NCBI GenBank assembly: GCA_030524805.1
Contig: JAUNFY010000007.1
Coordinates: 616-64,615 of the forward strand
Direction of reading: 5' to 3'
From: Bacteroidales bacterium
Lineage (GTDB): Bacteria > Bacteroidota > Bacteroidia > Bacteroidales > Muribaculaceae
Length of the DNA stretch: 64,000 nucleotides
Shown here in pieces: positions 24,492-32,900 of this stretch (the stretch's first letter is position 1; each line of letters opens with the position of its first letter). The notes beneath the pieces were generated by a model that was not told the DNA's origin, searched no databases, and saw only the letters and a program-made list of their open reading frames with translations. Both the position numbers and the translations under genes were made by a program.

Positions 24492-27400
24492 TCACTTCAG
24501 ATTCAGCTTCTGCATCAGGTGACGCACCGAGCCTTCGAGCTGGGCGTCGCGTCCGGCCTCCACTTCGGCGGGTGCGTTGTAGATCACCACGTCGGGGTTG
24601 AGCTGCTGGTTTTCAAGCGGCTTGCCGTCGATTGAGAGGTTCGTCACCTGAGGTATGCCGAACACGAGCGACTGGTCGATCTGGGTCTCCCACCACACTG
24701 CCGTCATGGTGCCGGGGATTGGGGCGCCCACCACCTCGCCGATGCCGAGTGTCTGATACACGTAGGGTGTGCCCGATGCGTCGCTGTAGTTGCATTCGTT
24801 GACGAGCATTACGGATGGCTTGTTCCACTGTGCCCACGGTTCGCTGCCGATATATTGGCCGCGCGGGGCATAGCGGGCATATTCCTTGCCGCTCAGAAGG
24901 ATGGCCAGGTCGTTGTGGAGCCAGCCGCCGCCGTTGTAGCGGGTGTCGACCACCACTGCGTCGCAGTTGCGGTATTTGCCCAGGATGCGGTCGTAGGCGT
25001 TCTGGTAGCTTTCGGTGTTCATGCCCTTTACATGGATGTATCCTATCCGGCCTCCCGAGATGCTGTCTACGAGCGCTTCGTTGTGTTCCACCCAGCGGTC
25101 GTAGGAGAGGTTGGAGAGTGTGCCCGCAGATACGGGGCGCACCGTGACGTCGCGGCTCTTGCCGTCGGCCGACTTCACCGAGAGGCGCACTTTCTTGCCG
25201 GCTTTCCCCTCAAGCAGCGGGTTGAAGTCGGAGTGGGGCGCTATGCTGTCGCCGTCGATGGCCATGATGATGTCGCCCGGTTTCACGGATGCTGCCTTCG
25301 TGGAGAGCGGACCGCGGGCTATGACTTCGGCCACTTTCAGGCCGTCGCCGTCATAATCCTCGTCGAAATAAGCACCCAGCGAGGGTGTGCTCATCGAGGG
25401 GCCGCTGCCGTAGGCGCGGCCTCCCGTGTGCGATGCGTTCAGCTCGCCAAGTATCTCGCTCAGGAGTTCCGCGAAGTCGCGGTTGTTGGAGATGTAGGGC
25501 AGGAACTTGCGGTAGTGATCGCCATAATATTCCCAGTCCACTCCGTGCAGGTTCTCGTCGTAGAATTTGTCGTTCACCTGGCGCAGCATGTGGTCGTAGA
25601 TGTATTCGCGTTCTTTTGAGGGATGGCGGTCGTAGAGCGCTTCATATTCCACATCCTCCATTTTCTCGCTGGCGAGCGACATCTTCTTCAGGCCGCCGCT
25701 GCTCCAGAGGAAGAGGTTGTCGCCCTTCGCGTCGGCTTCCATGCCGTAGATGCCGGGTGCCACTACGCTCACGTCGCCTTTCTTGAGGTCGCGGCAGTAG
25801 AGATTGCGTTTGCCCTCGGTGCTCGATGCGGTGTAGTAGAGTTTGTCGCCTTTCGGGGTCACGTAGTAGTCGCCGATGAGGGCGGAGTTGTCGGTCAGGC
25901 GGCGCGTGCGGTAACGACGGTTGGCGAGGTCGGGCACGAACTTGTCTTTCTTCTCCTTGTCGGCTTTGTCGTCTTTCTTCTTGTCTTTCTTGCCCTTCTT
26001 CTTGTCGTCGCCGGCCTGGTCGTCATCTGTCTTTTTGTCGGCCTTCTCCTTGAGGTCGGCTTCCTCCTCGGTCATGTTGAAGTCGTCCCATGCCTCGCCG
26101 TCGAGAGCCATGAGTATGATGTCGCTCTGGTTGCCCCAGCTGCCTGTGTTCTTCATTCCGTATTTGGCCGATTCGTAGGCTATGGCCTTGCCGCCGAGCA
26201 CCCACTGCGGGTTGCCGTCGCTGAAGCCGCTTTCGGTGAGGTCCACCACCTCGCTGCCGTCGGCCTTTATCAGCGCTATGTCCACATTGTTCCAGCCGCC
26301 GATGCCGATATAGTTCATCAGCAGCCATTCGCTGTCAGGGCTCCATGCAAACTGCATGTCGCCGTCGGAATAGGAATAATTGTATTTGCCCGGAAGCACT
26401 GTCGTCACCTCCTTGGTCTTAAGGTCTATCACGCGCAGTTCGCTGCGGTTTTCGAGGAAGGCCACTTTCTTGCCGTCGGGGCTGATCGAGGGCTGCATGG
26501 CGCTTGTGGCGCACTTATAGAGCGGTTGCTCCTCTATTTCGGTGGCGTAGGCGAACTGGTCTTTGTCCTTGTCCTTGATAGTGGCTGTGAAAAGCTGCCA
26601 GTAGCCGTTGCGGTCGCTGTCGTAGACCATGAATTTGCCGTCGGGCGAGATGCTGACGGTGCGTTCCTGGTCGGGGGTGTCGGTGATGCGCCGGGTGGTC
26701 TTGTATTTCGCATCGGTCACATATACGTCGCCGCGCACCACCAGCGCGAGCTCGTTGCCCTTCGGCGCGGCATAGAATGAGGAGGCGCCGCTGCTGATGT
26801 AGCGTTTTACGAGGTCGTTGTCGAAGTCATCGCCCGTGATTTTCACGCTCACCTTCTGTGGCTCGCCACCCTCGCGGAGGGTATAGAGCTCGCCGTCCCA
26901 GCTGAAAGCCATGACGCCCGAGTCCGACACCGAGAGGTTTCTTACGGGATGCTTCTCAAATTTGGTGAGCTGCTTCTTGCTGCCGTTGAGGTTTCCGGCA
27001 TAGACGTTGAGGGTGCCGTCTTCCTCCGAGAGGAAATAGAAGGAGTCGGCCGAAGGTGCCCACACTGCGTTGCGGTCGTGGCCGTTGAAAGTGGTCAGCT
27101 GGCGGAATTCGCCGTTGTCGTAGAGCCAGATGTCGTTGGTGCCGCTGCTGCGTTCATGCTTGCGGAAGGTGTCTTCGTAGCCCTTTTTGTCGGTGAAGAT
27201 TATCCGGCCGTCCTTGCCCGCCGACGAGAAAAGCATCGGCATCGAGAGGAACTGGCGCGGGCGTGTGCCCTTGCGGTTGATGTTGAGCGTGTAGGTCTGC
27301 GGCAGGATAGGGGCCTGCGCTGAAGTGCGCCCCGGCATCTCGTTTGCAGAGAAAAGCAGGGTCGAGTCGTTGAGGAAAGCCAGGGGCAGTTCCGCAGTGC

Positions 27401-27716
27401 TCGAGGTGGTGAGCCGCGCCACGTTGCCCCCGTTGGCATTCATTATGAAGATGTCGTCGCTGCCGAGGCGGTCGCTGCGGAAAACGATGCGGCGGCCGTC
27501 GGGCGTCCATATCGGTTTGGAATCGTAGGCGTCGTTAGTGGTCAGTTGTCGGGCTTCACCTCCCGTGGCCGGCACTGTGAAGATATCGCCCTTGTAAGTG
27601 AAAGCGATGGTGGAGCCATCGGGCGAGATGCCCGCGTCTCTCAGCCATAGCGGCGACTCTGCCATGGCAGCCGACGATGCCAGACACAGCAGCCCTGTCA
27701 TTAAAAGCTTTTGCAT
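24492..27716 (-). CDS. Tricorn-like S41 protease
   Basis: Secreted peptidase related to archaeal tricorn, 1074 aa from the ATG at 27716, with a signal peptide (LLCLASSAAMAES). Order: N-terminal propellers built of PD40-type repeats (ISPDGSTIAF, WTPDGRRIVFRSD, SISPDGKFMVYDSDR and more, to about 560); a Lys/Asp-rich insert of about 50 residues (about 555-605); a second propeller-like part; the tricorn C1 region; a PDZ domain (about 850-910); and the S41 protease domain with VVVDTRYNGGGWLHND and ECNYSDASGTPYVY, which includes the presumed nucleophile Ser. Probably degrades peptides in the periplasm. A -7 box lies at 27812-27805. Confidence 0.9.
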   Translation of the reverse strand: MQKLLMTGLLCLASSAAMAESPLWLRDAGISPDGSTIAFTYKGDIFTVPATGGEARQLTTNDAYDSKPIWTPDGRRIVFRSDRLGSDDIFIMNANGGNVARLTTSSTAELPLAFLNDSTLLFSANEMPGRTSAQAPILPQTYTLNINRKGTRPRQFLSMPMLFSSAGKDGRIIFTDKKGYEDTFRKHERSSGTNDIWLYDNGEFRQLTTFNGHDRNAVWAPSADSFYFLSEEDGTLNVYAGNLNGSKKQLTKFEKHPVRNLSVSDSGVMAFSWDGELYTLREGGEPQKVSVKITGDDFDNDLVKRYISSGASSFYAAPKGNELALVVRGDVYVTDAKYKTTRRITDTPDQERTVSISPDGKFMVYDSDRNGYWQLFTATIKDKDKDQFAYATEIEEQPLYKCATSAMQPSISPDGKKVAFLENRSELRVIDLKTKEVTTVLPGKYNYSYSDGDMQFAWSPDSEWLLMNYIGIGGWNNVDIALIKADGSEVVDLTESGFSDGNPQWVLGGKAIAYESAKYGMKNTGSWGNQSDIILMALDGEAWDDFNMTEEEADLKEKADKKTDDDQAGDDKKKGKKDKKKDDKADKEKKDKFVPDLANRRYRTRRLTDNSALIGDYYVTPKGDKLYYTASSTEGKRNLYCRDLKKGDVSVVAPGIYGMEADAKGDNLFLWSSGGLKKMSLASEKMEDVEYEALYDRHPSKEREYIYDHMLRQVNDKFYDENLHGVDWEYYGDHYRKFLPYISNNRDFAELLSEILGELNASHTGGRAYGSGPSMSTPSLGAYFDEDYDGDGLKVAEVIARGPLSTKAASVKPGDIIMAIDGDSIAPHSDFNPLLEGKAGKKVRLSVKSADGKSRDVTVRPVSAGTLSNLSYDRWVEHNEALVDSISGGRIGYIHVKGMNTESYQNAYDRILGKYRNCDAVVVDTRYNGGGWLHNDLAILLSGKEYARYAPRGQYIGSEPWAQWNKPSVMLVNECNYSDASGTPYVYQTLGIGEVVGAPIPGTMTAVWWETQIDQSLVFGIPQVTNLSIDGKPLENQQLNPDVVIYNAPAEVEAGRDAQLEGSVRHLMQKLNLK

Positions 27717-28113
27717 TCTGTAGATATTAAAGTGGTTATATATTTCTGTTATCCAAAGAAGTCGTTTGAATCCAAAACCAAATAAACCCAACCGACTTAA
27801 AATGCAAATTTACACAAAAACACTGAACCATCCACCCACCGCCCCAAACCATCCCCACCCCCTCCCAAAAATCCCGTCCTCCCCGTCGCCTCCTCTCCGC
27901 CCGGTCCGCCTCTTCCCCGCAGATTTTTTTTTGAAGGTGTGTGAGGGCGCAGCCCGAAAAAACGCCTCCTCCCCGCCATCGGTCCGCCTCCTCCCGCAGT
28001 GCTTTTTTGAAGGCGTGTGAGGGCGCAGCCCGAAAATCCGGCCTCATTTATCTTCCCGTTAAGCGTCTTCCAGGCGCTTTTTTTGAGTCGATGGCAAAAT
28101 TGTTGGGATTTTA
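27717..28113. other. Intergenic region with protease promoter and repeats
   Basis: About 400 bases without a gene. Contains TAAATTTG (27812-27805, minus), a likely -7 box for the protease, then a C-rich stretch and two units of about 79 bp that carry the GTGTGAGGGCGCAGCCCGAA repeat (27924-27960 and 28001-28036). Confidence 0.6.
27902..28036 (+). repeat. Intergenic repeat family, two tandem units
   Basis: Each unit begins GGTCCGCCTC and ends TTTTTTGAAGG-GTGTGAGGGCGCAGCCCGAAAA; repeat cores at 27924-27960 and 28001-28036. The GGGC-GCA-GCCC part can form a small hairpin. Related copies lie at 61985-62150. Confidence 0.75.
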
Positions 28114-28145
28114 TTTGGAGATTTGAAAAAAACTTATTAACTTTG
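28114..28145 (+). promoter_or_regulatory. Promoter of tRNA-Ser(GCU)
   Basis: TTTG at 28114-28117, 20 bp, TAACTTTG at 28138-28145. Confidence 0.75.
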
Positions 28146-28173
28146 CAGTCGCAAATGAGGAAATACCTCAATA

Positions 28174-28260
28174 GGTGAGGTGGGTGAGTGGCTGAAACCA
28201 CCAGTTTGCTAAACTGACGTAGGAGCAATCCTACCACGAGTTCGAATCTCGTCCTCACCG
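28174..28260 (+). tRNA. tRNA-Ser(GCU)
   Basis: Acceptor GGTGAGG pairs with CCTCACC, discriminator G. Anticodon loop TTGCTAA gives anticodon GCU. The long variable arm GTAGGA-GCAA-TCCTAC is typical of serine tRNAs, and the T arm is CGAGTTCGAATCTCG. The 3' CCA is not encoded. Confidence 0.95.
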
Positions 28261-28329
28261 CATAAGTCCGACAGCGAGTGCCGCTGCCGGACTTTTTCAT
28301 AACAACAAACAAGTACTACATCAATAGCC

Positions 28330-29421
28330 ATGAAACGAAACCTGACCGCAATCTCTCTCTCCCTGGCCGCCGCCCTTTCCTTGTCGGCTTCCGCGCAACG
28401 CCCTGCCGAGGAGGGCAACCTTCAGAAAGGCGACCATCTCCTTTATTGCCACATGAACGATGCCGGGCCTGCATGGACAGCCTACGCCATAAGCGAAGAC
28501 GGCATAAACTTCCACGATCTGCTTGAGGGCGACTCCATCTTCAGCGACCACAAGATGGCGCCGATCGAAGGACGTACACGCGACGCCTACATCTGCCGCC
28601 GCCACGACGACAAGGGTTTCCTCATGGTGTGCACCGACATGGAAGCCAACAACAGCGCACGCCAGCGCCTCGGCAAGAAAGAGACATGGGATAATTATGG
28701 TATATGCCTGCTCACGAGCCCCGACCTCATAAACTGGCAGTCCACTTCCTTCGACTACAGGAAAGGAAAGGAGATATTCTCCAATCCCGACGATGAAAGC
28801 GTCTATAAAGACTGGAGCACGATCAACCGCGTGTGGGCGCCCCAGATAGTGTGGGATGCCACCTACGAATGGCCCGACGGCAAGAAGGGTGGCTACATGA
28901 TCTACTATTCGATGTGGAACCGCGATGAAGAGGCCTACGACCGGATGTATTATTCCTACGCCGACGAAAGTTTCACACGTCTCACTCAGCCGAAGCTTCT
29001 CTTCGACTGGGGATATGCCACCATCGACGCCGACATCAACTGGGTGCCCGCCGACCGTCTCTGGCACATGATGATTAAGAAGGAAGGGGGCAAGCCCGGT
29101 CTCTTCACAGCCACGAGCCCCCGCCTTACAGGTCCCTGGGGTGAACCCGTCGACGACGACTACATCGACTTCGAGGGCAACAAGAAGTGCGAGGGTGTGT
29201 CGGCATTCCAGTTGCCGGGCGAAGACACTTGGCGCATAGGATATATCGAATATTCTTCCAAACCCCGCAACTACCGCATCTGCAAGGCCGACCGCAACAT
29301 GCGCAACTTCTCCGACCCGCAGAATATTAAAGGTGTGAAGCGTCCGCAGCACGGTTCCTTCATGCGCATCACCAAAGAGGAATACGACCGTCTGCAGCGC
29401 TGGAGCGACTCGAAAAAGTAA
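28330..29421 (+). CDS. Secreted GH43-like glycoside hydrolase
   Basis: 363 aa with a signal peptide (ISLSLAAALSLSASAQ). The five-bladed propeller pattern of clan GH-F is suggested by repeated segments: TRDAYICRRHDDKGFLMVC, SPDLINWQS, NRVWAPQIVWD, YMIYYSMW and KCEGVSAFQLPG, the last probably carrying the general acid Glu. DINWVPADRLWHMMIKKEG fits the central blades. Likely removes arabinose or xylose side chains in the periplasm; substrate not determinable. Stands alone after the tRNA, with a strong terminator at 29451-29502. Confidence 0.75.
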   Translation: MKRNLTAISLSLAAALSLSASAQRPAEEGNLQKGDHLLYCHMNDAGPAWTAYAISEDGINFHDLLEGDSIFSDHKMAPIEGRTRDAYICRRHDDKGFLMVCTDMEANNSARQRLGKKETWDNYGICLLTSPDLINWQSTSFDYRKGKEIFSNPDDESVYKDWSTINRVWAPQIVWDATYEWPDGKKGGYMIYYSMWNRDEEAYDRMYYSYADESFTRLTQPKLLFDWGYATIDADINWVPADRLWHMMIKKEGGKPGLFTATSPRLTGPWGEPVDDDYIDFEGNKKCEGVSAFQLPGEDTWRIGYIEYSSKPRNYRICKADRNMRNFSDPQNIKGVKRPQHGSFMRITKEEYDRLQRWSDSKK

Positions 29422-29450
29422 GTCTGAATCATAAATAGCATACCTCATTA

Positions 29451-29502
29451 CCTCTTCCCGTGGCCGGGCAGCCCGCAAGGCTTGCCTCGCCACGGGAAGA
29501 GG
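29451..29502 (+). terminator. Stem-loop after the GH43-like gene
   Basis: CCTCTTCCCGTGGC pairs with GCCACGGGAAGAGG (14 bp) around an inner structured loop. No T tract directly follows. Confidence 0.6.
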
Positions 29503-29615
29503 CGTTTAGTGGCCGTATGTCGCTAACTTGATTTATTTTAAATTAGGATTTGTTAGCAGTCAAATCTCTGTTTCATGTGTTTTTAAGGATATTCTTAATT
29601 TAAAATCTTACTGCT

Positions 29616-30500
29616 ATGAAAAACAATGATTATGATGTTGACGATCAGAAGCTGATCGAGCAGCGGGAATATCTGGAGATAGAAGACAAAGGGCCGACCG
29701 CGGCTGAAAAGCAGGCGGCCGCTGCCGCAGTGGAGACCATAGACTTCGAGGAGCCGAAGCGCAAGAAGACGTGGGCCGGATGGTGGGCTGCCGCTTTGTT
29801 CGCGCTCGCCATCATCGGGTGTTGCATCTATTTCGCCACCCGCGACGGACGGCAACTCGAGCAGCGAGTGGCGCAGACATCCTCTGCAGTAGGCACGAAG
29901 AGCACGAATGCCGCAGCATTCATATCCGGAAAGGTGTCGGGTGCAGCATCGTCAGTCTCCGACAAGGTATCGGATGCCGCTTCTTCTGCTGTCGACAAGG
30001 TGTCGGATGCGGCCGGCGCAGTGAAGGATAAGGTCGCTGACGTTGCCGGCGCAGCCGGTAAGGCAGTGAAATCAACAGCTGCATCCATGGCTACGGCTGT
30101 AGCCACTACAGTTGACGGTGCTGCTGCCTATGCCCGTTATCCCGTAGCGTCCGACGATCTCATATCGCAGGAAGCCGCCGACGAGCGCAAGGTGGATTAT
30201 CTTTACTATTTTGCCAACGACCAGTCGGCAATCCCCGACAACGCGGTGCTTGACGACATAGCCGAGGCTGCCCGCAACACTGATGCCGCCATCACCATCA
30301 CGGCCTATGCAAGTCCGACAGGTAGCGCTGCCTACAACGACGCCCTGTGTCAGCAGAGGGCCGAGAATCTTGAAAACTATCTCGTGGCGCACGGTGTGGA
30401 TGCCGACAATATCAAGATTATCCCCGGCGGACAGACCGATAAGTTTGGCGACGATGCTTTCTGCCGTCGCGCCGACATAGTGGTGAACTACGCGGGCTGA
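29616..30500 (+). CDS. Membrane-anchored OmpA-domain protein with Ala-rich repeats
   Basis: 294 aa. A charged cytoplasmic segment (about 1-50), one membrane helix (AALFALAIIGCCIYFA, about 56-72), then an Ala/Ser/Lys-rich amphipathic stretch (about 95-165) built of roughly 11-residue repeats such as KVSDAASSAVD and KVADVAGAAGK, and a C-terminal OmpA-like domain (DYLYYFANDQSAIPDNAVLD, ASPTGSAAYNDALCQQRAENL). The domain should bind peptidoglycan while the helix holds it in the inner membrane; this topology is inferred. Flanked by terminators. Confidence 0.75.
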   Translation: MKNNDYDVDDQKLIEQREYLEIEDKGPTAAEKQAAAAAVETIDFEEPKRKKTWAGWWAAALFALAIIGCCIYFATRDGRQLEQRVAQTSSAVGTKSTNAAAFISGKVSGAASSVSDKVSDAASSAVDKVSDAAGAVKDKVADVAGAAGKAVKSTAASMATAVATTVDGAAAYARYPVASDDLISQEAADERKVDYLYYFANDQSAIPDNAVLDDIAEAARNTDAAITITAYASPTGSAAYNDALCQQRAENLENYLVAHGVDADNIKIIPGGQTDKFGDDAFCRRADIVVNYAG

Positions 30501-30535
30501 CACTCTCCGCTCAAACCGTGATTATAAAAAACATG

Positions 30536-30574
30536 AAAAAACAGGGACGCGCCCGAGGCGCGTCCCTGTTTTTT
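30536..30574. terminator. Bidirectional terminator
   Basis: AAAAAACAGGGACGCGCC and its exact complement, 18 pairs with a 3-base loop. Works in both directions between the convergent OmpA-domain gene and the sigma operon; its edge overlaps the stop codon of the minus-strand gene. Confidence 0.92.
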
Positions 30575-30959
30575 ATCGTGTCCGCCGGCTGAGGCGCGAC
30601 AGGGCCACGATATAGGCATTGTAGGTGGTGGTGCCGGCTACGCATGCCGCCACTGCCCAATATATTGTCTGCATAGGGATAGAAAGCGACATGTCGGCTG
30701 CGGCCGGGAGGTGGATCTCCATGGTCGACAGCCATGCCCCCGTAAGCGGGAGTAGGGTAGCGGCCAGTATGCCGGCTGCGAAACCGCATGCGGCTGCTAT
30801 CCCTACGGCTCGTTTATTTTGCCTGCGGATAAGCTCGCTCCGCTGCTTCACTATCTCCACGGCGTCAAGGCTCCGCTGCAGCCGAGCCATGAACAGGGGG
30901 CCGGAAGAAAGTTGCGGGTCGAAATCGCTGAAGATATTCTGTAATTTATCATCGTCCAT
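30573..30959 (-). CDS. Small membrane protein in the ECF sigma operon
   Basis: 128 aa. A soluble N-terminal part (about 1-45, MDDDKLQNIFSDFDPQL) is followed by two membrane helices (about 50-72 and 98-118). Third gene of an operon after the ECF sigma factor, 39 bases downstream. Size, topology and position suggest an anti-sigma factor or a membrane partner, but no anti-sigma motif is recognised. Confidence 0.65.
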   Translation of the reverse strand: MDDDKLQNIFSDFDPQLSSGPLFMARLQRSLDAVEIVKQRSELIRRQNKRAVGIAAACGFAAGILAATLLPLTGAWLSTMEIHLPAAADMSLSIPMQTIYWAVAACVAGTTTYNAYIVALSRLSRRTR

Positions 30960-30998
30960 AATAAAGAAGGCTTTTGATGAAGGTGCTTTTCGGCATCT

Positions 30999-31475
30999 TC
31001 AGTTGGTCAATAATCCCCTGAGGTGTATTCTGCCCCGGGTCAGTTGTTGCCTCACGCTCGATTCGGAAGCGTCGGTGGTCTCGGCTATTTCCTTTATCGA
31101 GTAGCCCTGCATGTAGAAGAGCAGTATGGCCGACCGCTCCTTTGGCGTGAGCTGCTCAAGGGCCGAATAAAGCTCCTGATATTGGAATCGTGAGTCGCTC
31201 GAGTCTTCAGCCGCCACGTGCCGCGCTTCCTCCATTTCCGAAAAGGGGTGAAGGCAGCGCTTGTGGTTGAGGAAGGTGTTGTAGCCTATCTTGAATATCC
31301 AGGCCTCGAATTTATCCGCGTTGCTGAAGCCGTCGCAACTCAGATATGCCTTCACGTAAGAATCTTGGGCGATGTCGTCGGCAAGAGAAGCATCTCCTAA
31401 ACAGAGGGCGAGCAGAAAGCGCCTGAACGCTTTCTGCGACCTCTCCACATGAGTGATGAAATCCTCGCGGGTCAT
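30999..31475 (-). CDS. ECF-type RNA polymerase sigma factor
   Basis: 158 aa. Region 2 is LCLGDASLADDIAQDSYVKAYL...FEAWIFKIGYNTFLNHKR, and region 4 is LEQLTPKERSAILLFYMQGYSIKEIAETTDASESSVRQQLTRGR, with the HTH. Short linker between them, as usual for ECF factors. It lies 23 bases after the 138-aa membrane protein and precedes the 128-aa membrane protein, which together probably control and respond to it. Target genes are unknown. Confidence 0.93.
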   Translation of the reverse strand: MTREDFITHVERSQKAFRRFLLALCLGDASLADDIAQDSYVKAYLSCDGFSNADKFEAWIFKIGYNTFLNHKRCLHPFSEMEEARHVAAEDSSDSRFQYQELYSALEQLTPKERSAILLFYMQGYSIKEIAETTDASESSVRQQLTRGRIHLRGLLTN

Positions 31476-31498
31476 CTTTAATTAATTACGTTTAGGCA

Positions 31499-31915
31499 TT
31501 AATCCTGATTGTCGTTGATCTGGTCGCGGGTGACGAAATACACCACCAGATAGCCTATGCCTACAGCTAAAAACGCAGCGCAGCAAAGATAGGCGATATG
31601 TGCCACTTGCGGGTCCGGCTGGCTCGAGAAGTCGGCATAGAGGGCATAGCAGGCTGAAGCAATGCCGAGCAAAGTCGATACGCAGCCCACCAGCAGGCGT
31701 TGGTTGAGAATGTCAAGCCGGCTTTTGCTCGTTTTCTGAAGCGACGCGGCGAGCTTGTCGGCATCAATGCCGTTGTTGGCTTCGATAGCCTTGATGAGTA
31801 TTTCCGCTTTCTTGTTTGTTTCGTTCGTTTTAGAACGGAATCCGATGTAGACAATCGCGATGGGTAGAACCACGCAGATGGCGATAGGGATGAAAAGGGC
31901 AATTATTTCTTCCAT
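31499..31915 (-). CDS. Small membrane protein (DUF6249-like)
   Basis: 138 aa with three predicted membrane helices (about 5-25, 78-95, 108-128). The segment between helix 1 and 2 is soluble and helical (NKKAEILIKAIEANNGIDADKLAASL). The pattern resembles DUF6249 proteins often encoded beside ECF sigma factors in Bacteroidota; the family name is from memory. First gene of the sigma operon. Function unknown. Confidence 0.65.
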   Translation of the reverse strand: MEEIIALFIPIAICVVLPIAIVYIGFRSKTNETNKKAEILIKAIEANNGIDADKLAASLQKTSKSRLDILNQRLLVGCVSTLLGIASACYALYADFSSQPDPQVAHIAYLCCAAFLAVGIGYLVVYFVTRDQINDNQD

Positions 31916-32086
31916 GACTTTTATGAATTAATTATTAATTATTATTGTTATGTGTTGCTGAGGCGTCTCATATATAACGACACATCATGGGGCCGAAATG
32001 TGACATGACAAGTCATTTTTTTTAGTTGCCGGGTAGCCGGAGATGTTTTTATGGTAATAAGGCATGGCGATACCGGAAAAAAATAG

Positions 32087-32094
32087 TATTTTTG
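32087..32094 (+). promoter_or_regulatory. Possible -7 box for the 207-aa membrane protein
   Basis: TATTTTTG, 80 bases before the ATG at 32174; no convincing -33 box. The remainder of 31916-32173 contains nothing else recognised. Confidence 0.4.
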
Positions 32095-32173
32095 CACCGA
32101 AAATCTCCGCAGGCCCGATTCCGCCTGCCGGAGCCGGATCGGAATTACATCCGCTAAACGTGAAACAGCAATA

Positions 32174-32797
32174 ATGAAAAGCAATAAAGTCCGCATCGGG
32201 ATTGCCATCGCGCTGGTGTTGGTGGCATTTGTAATGTTGGGTATGGCATCGTCCATCCATCACGACACAATCATACAATGGTGGCTGCCGCTCTCGGTCA
32301 GCATCGCCCCGGCCTTATTGGCCGGATGGCTCTGCCGGAAACTGACGCGGGCCATCACCGGGATATCCAAAACATGGGCCCTCTTCCTTATAGGAGTGGT
32401 CTACTTCATCCCCGTATTCACATGCGGCTTTTATGCGGTCAACTATTTCGGTTCCGATCCATCCACTAAGACCACGTTCCGCTCCGAAGTGGTAGGGAAG
32501 CACTCCGAGAAGCATTACCGCACCCGGCGCCTCTCGCGCAACAGGGCAGTCCGCGGCGAACCCTACTACCTCTACTACCTCACGCTCCGCACCCCGCAGG
32601 GAGGGCTCAAAAAGGTTGAGGTTTCAACCGACCGCTACGTCAAGACACGCCGAGGCCAGAAAGCGACCCTCGACATGGAGATGGGCAAGCTCGGCTACCC
32701 CGTCATCAAGCACTACGACATCCCAGCCTACGCCCCCGCCCCCCGCCGCCGTCCCCATCCGGTCCCGCGCCGATCTCCGAGCGGCGCCCCCGTCTGA
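32174..32797 (+). CDS. Hypothetical membrane protein
   Basis: Not recognised. 207 aa with three predicted helices (about 7-27, 36-55, 70-92), then a soluble domain of about 90 residues containing SRNRAVRGEPYYLYYLTLRTPQ and KVEVSTDRYVKTRRGQ, and a Pro/Arg-rich tail (about 188-207). The soluble part could be a small beta domain. Stands alone; a 34-bp direct repeat lies just downstream. Confidence 0.6.
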   Translation: MKSNKVRIGIAIALVLVAFVMLGMASSIHHDTIIQWWLPLSVSIAPALLAGWLCRKLTRAITGISKTWALFLIGVVYFIPVFTCGFYAVNYFGSDPSTKTTFRSEVVGKHSEKHYRTRRLSRNRAVRGEPYYLYYLTLRTPQGGLKKVEVSTDRYVKTRRGQKATLDMEMGKLGYPVIKHYDIPAYAPAPRRRPHPVPRRSPSGAPV

Positions 32798-32839
32798 TAG
32801 CTGATATCCGTTGCCGCCCCAATACCAAGCCCCGCGGTG

Positions 32840-32873
32840 ATATCTGTTACTGTGCCCCTAAAAAGTTTCGGGG
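32840..32873 (+). repeat. 34-bp direct repeat, left copy
   Basis: ATATCTGTTACTGTGCCCC, T, then AAAAAGTTTCGGGG. Identical to 37105-37138 except for one base. In the right copy CCCCGAAA-AAG-TTTCGGGG is a perfect hairpin; here one base breaks it. Confidence 0.88.
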
Positions 32874-32900
32874 ATACTTCTCATTGTTGCCGTGAGCCAC

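Noticed and set aside
25623..26780. Long plus-strand open frame opposite the tricorn-like protease
   Set aside because: Low-complexity Val/His-rich translation, an antisense shadow of a clear propeller region.
27902..28036. CRISPR array
   Set aside because: Only two imperfect units, with repeat and spacer parts both similar; no cas genes.
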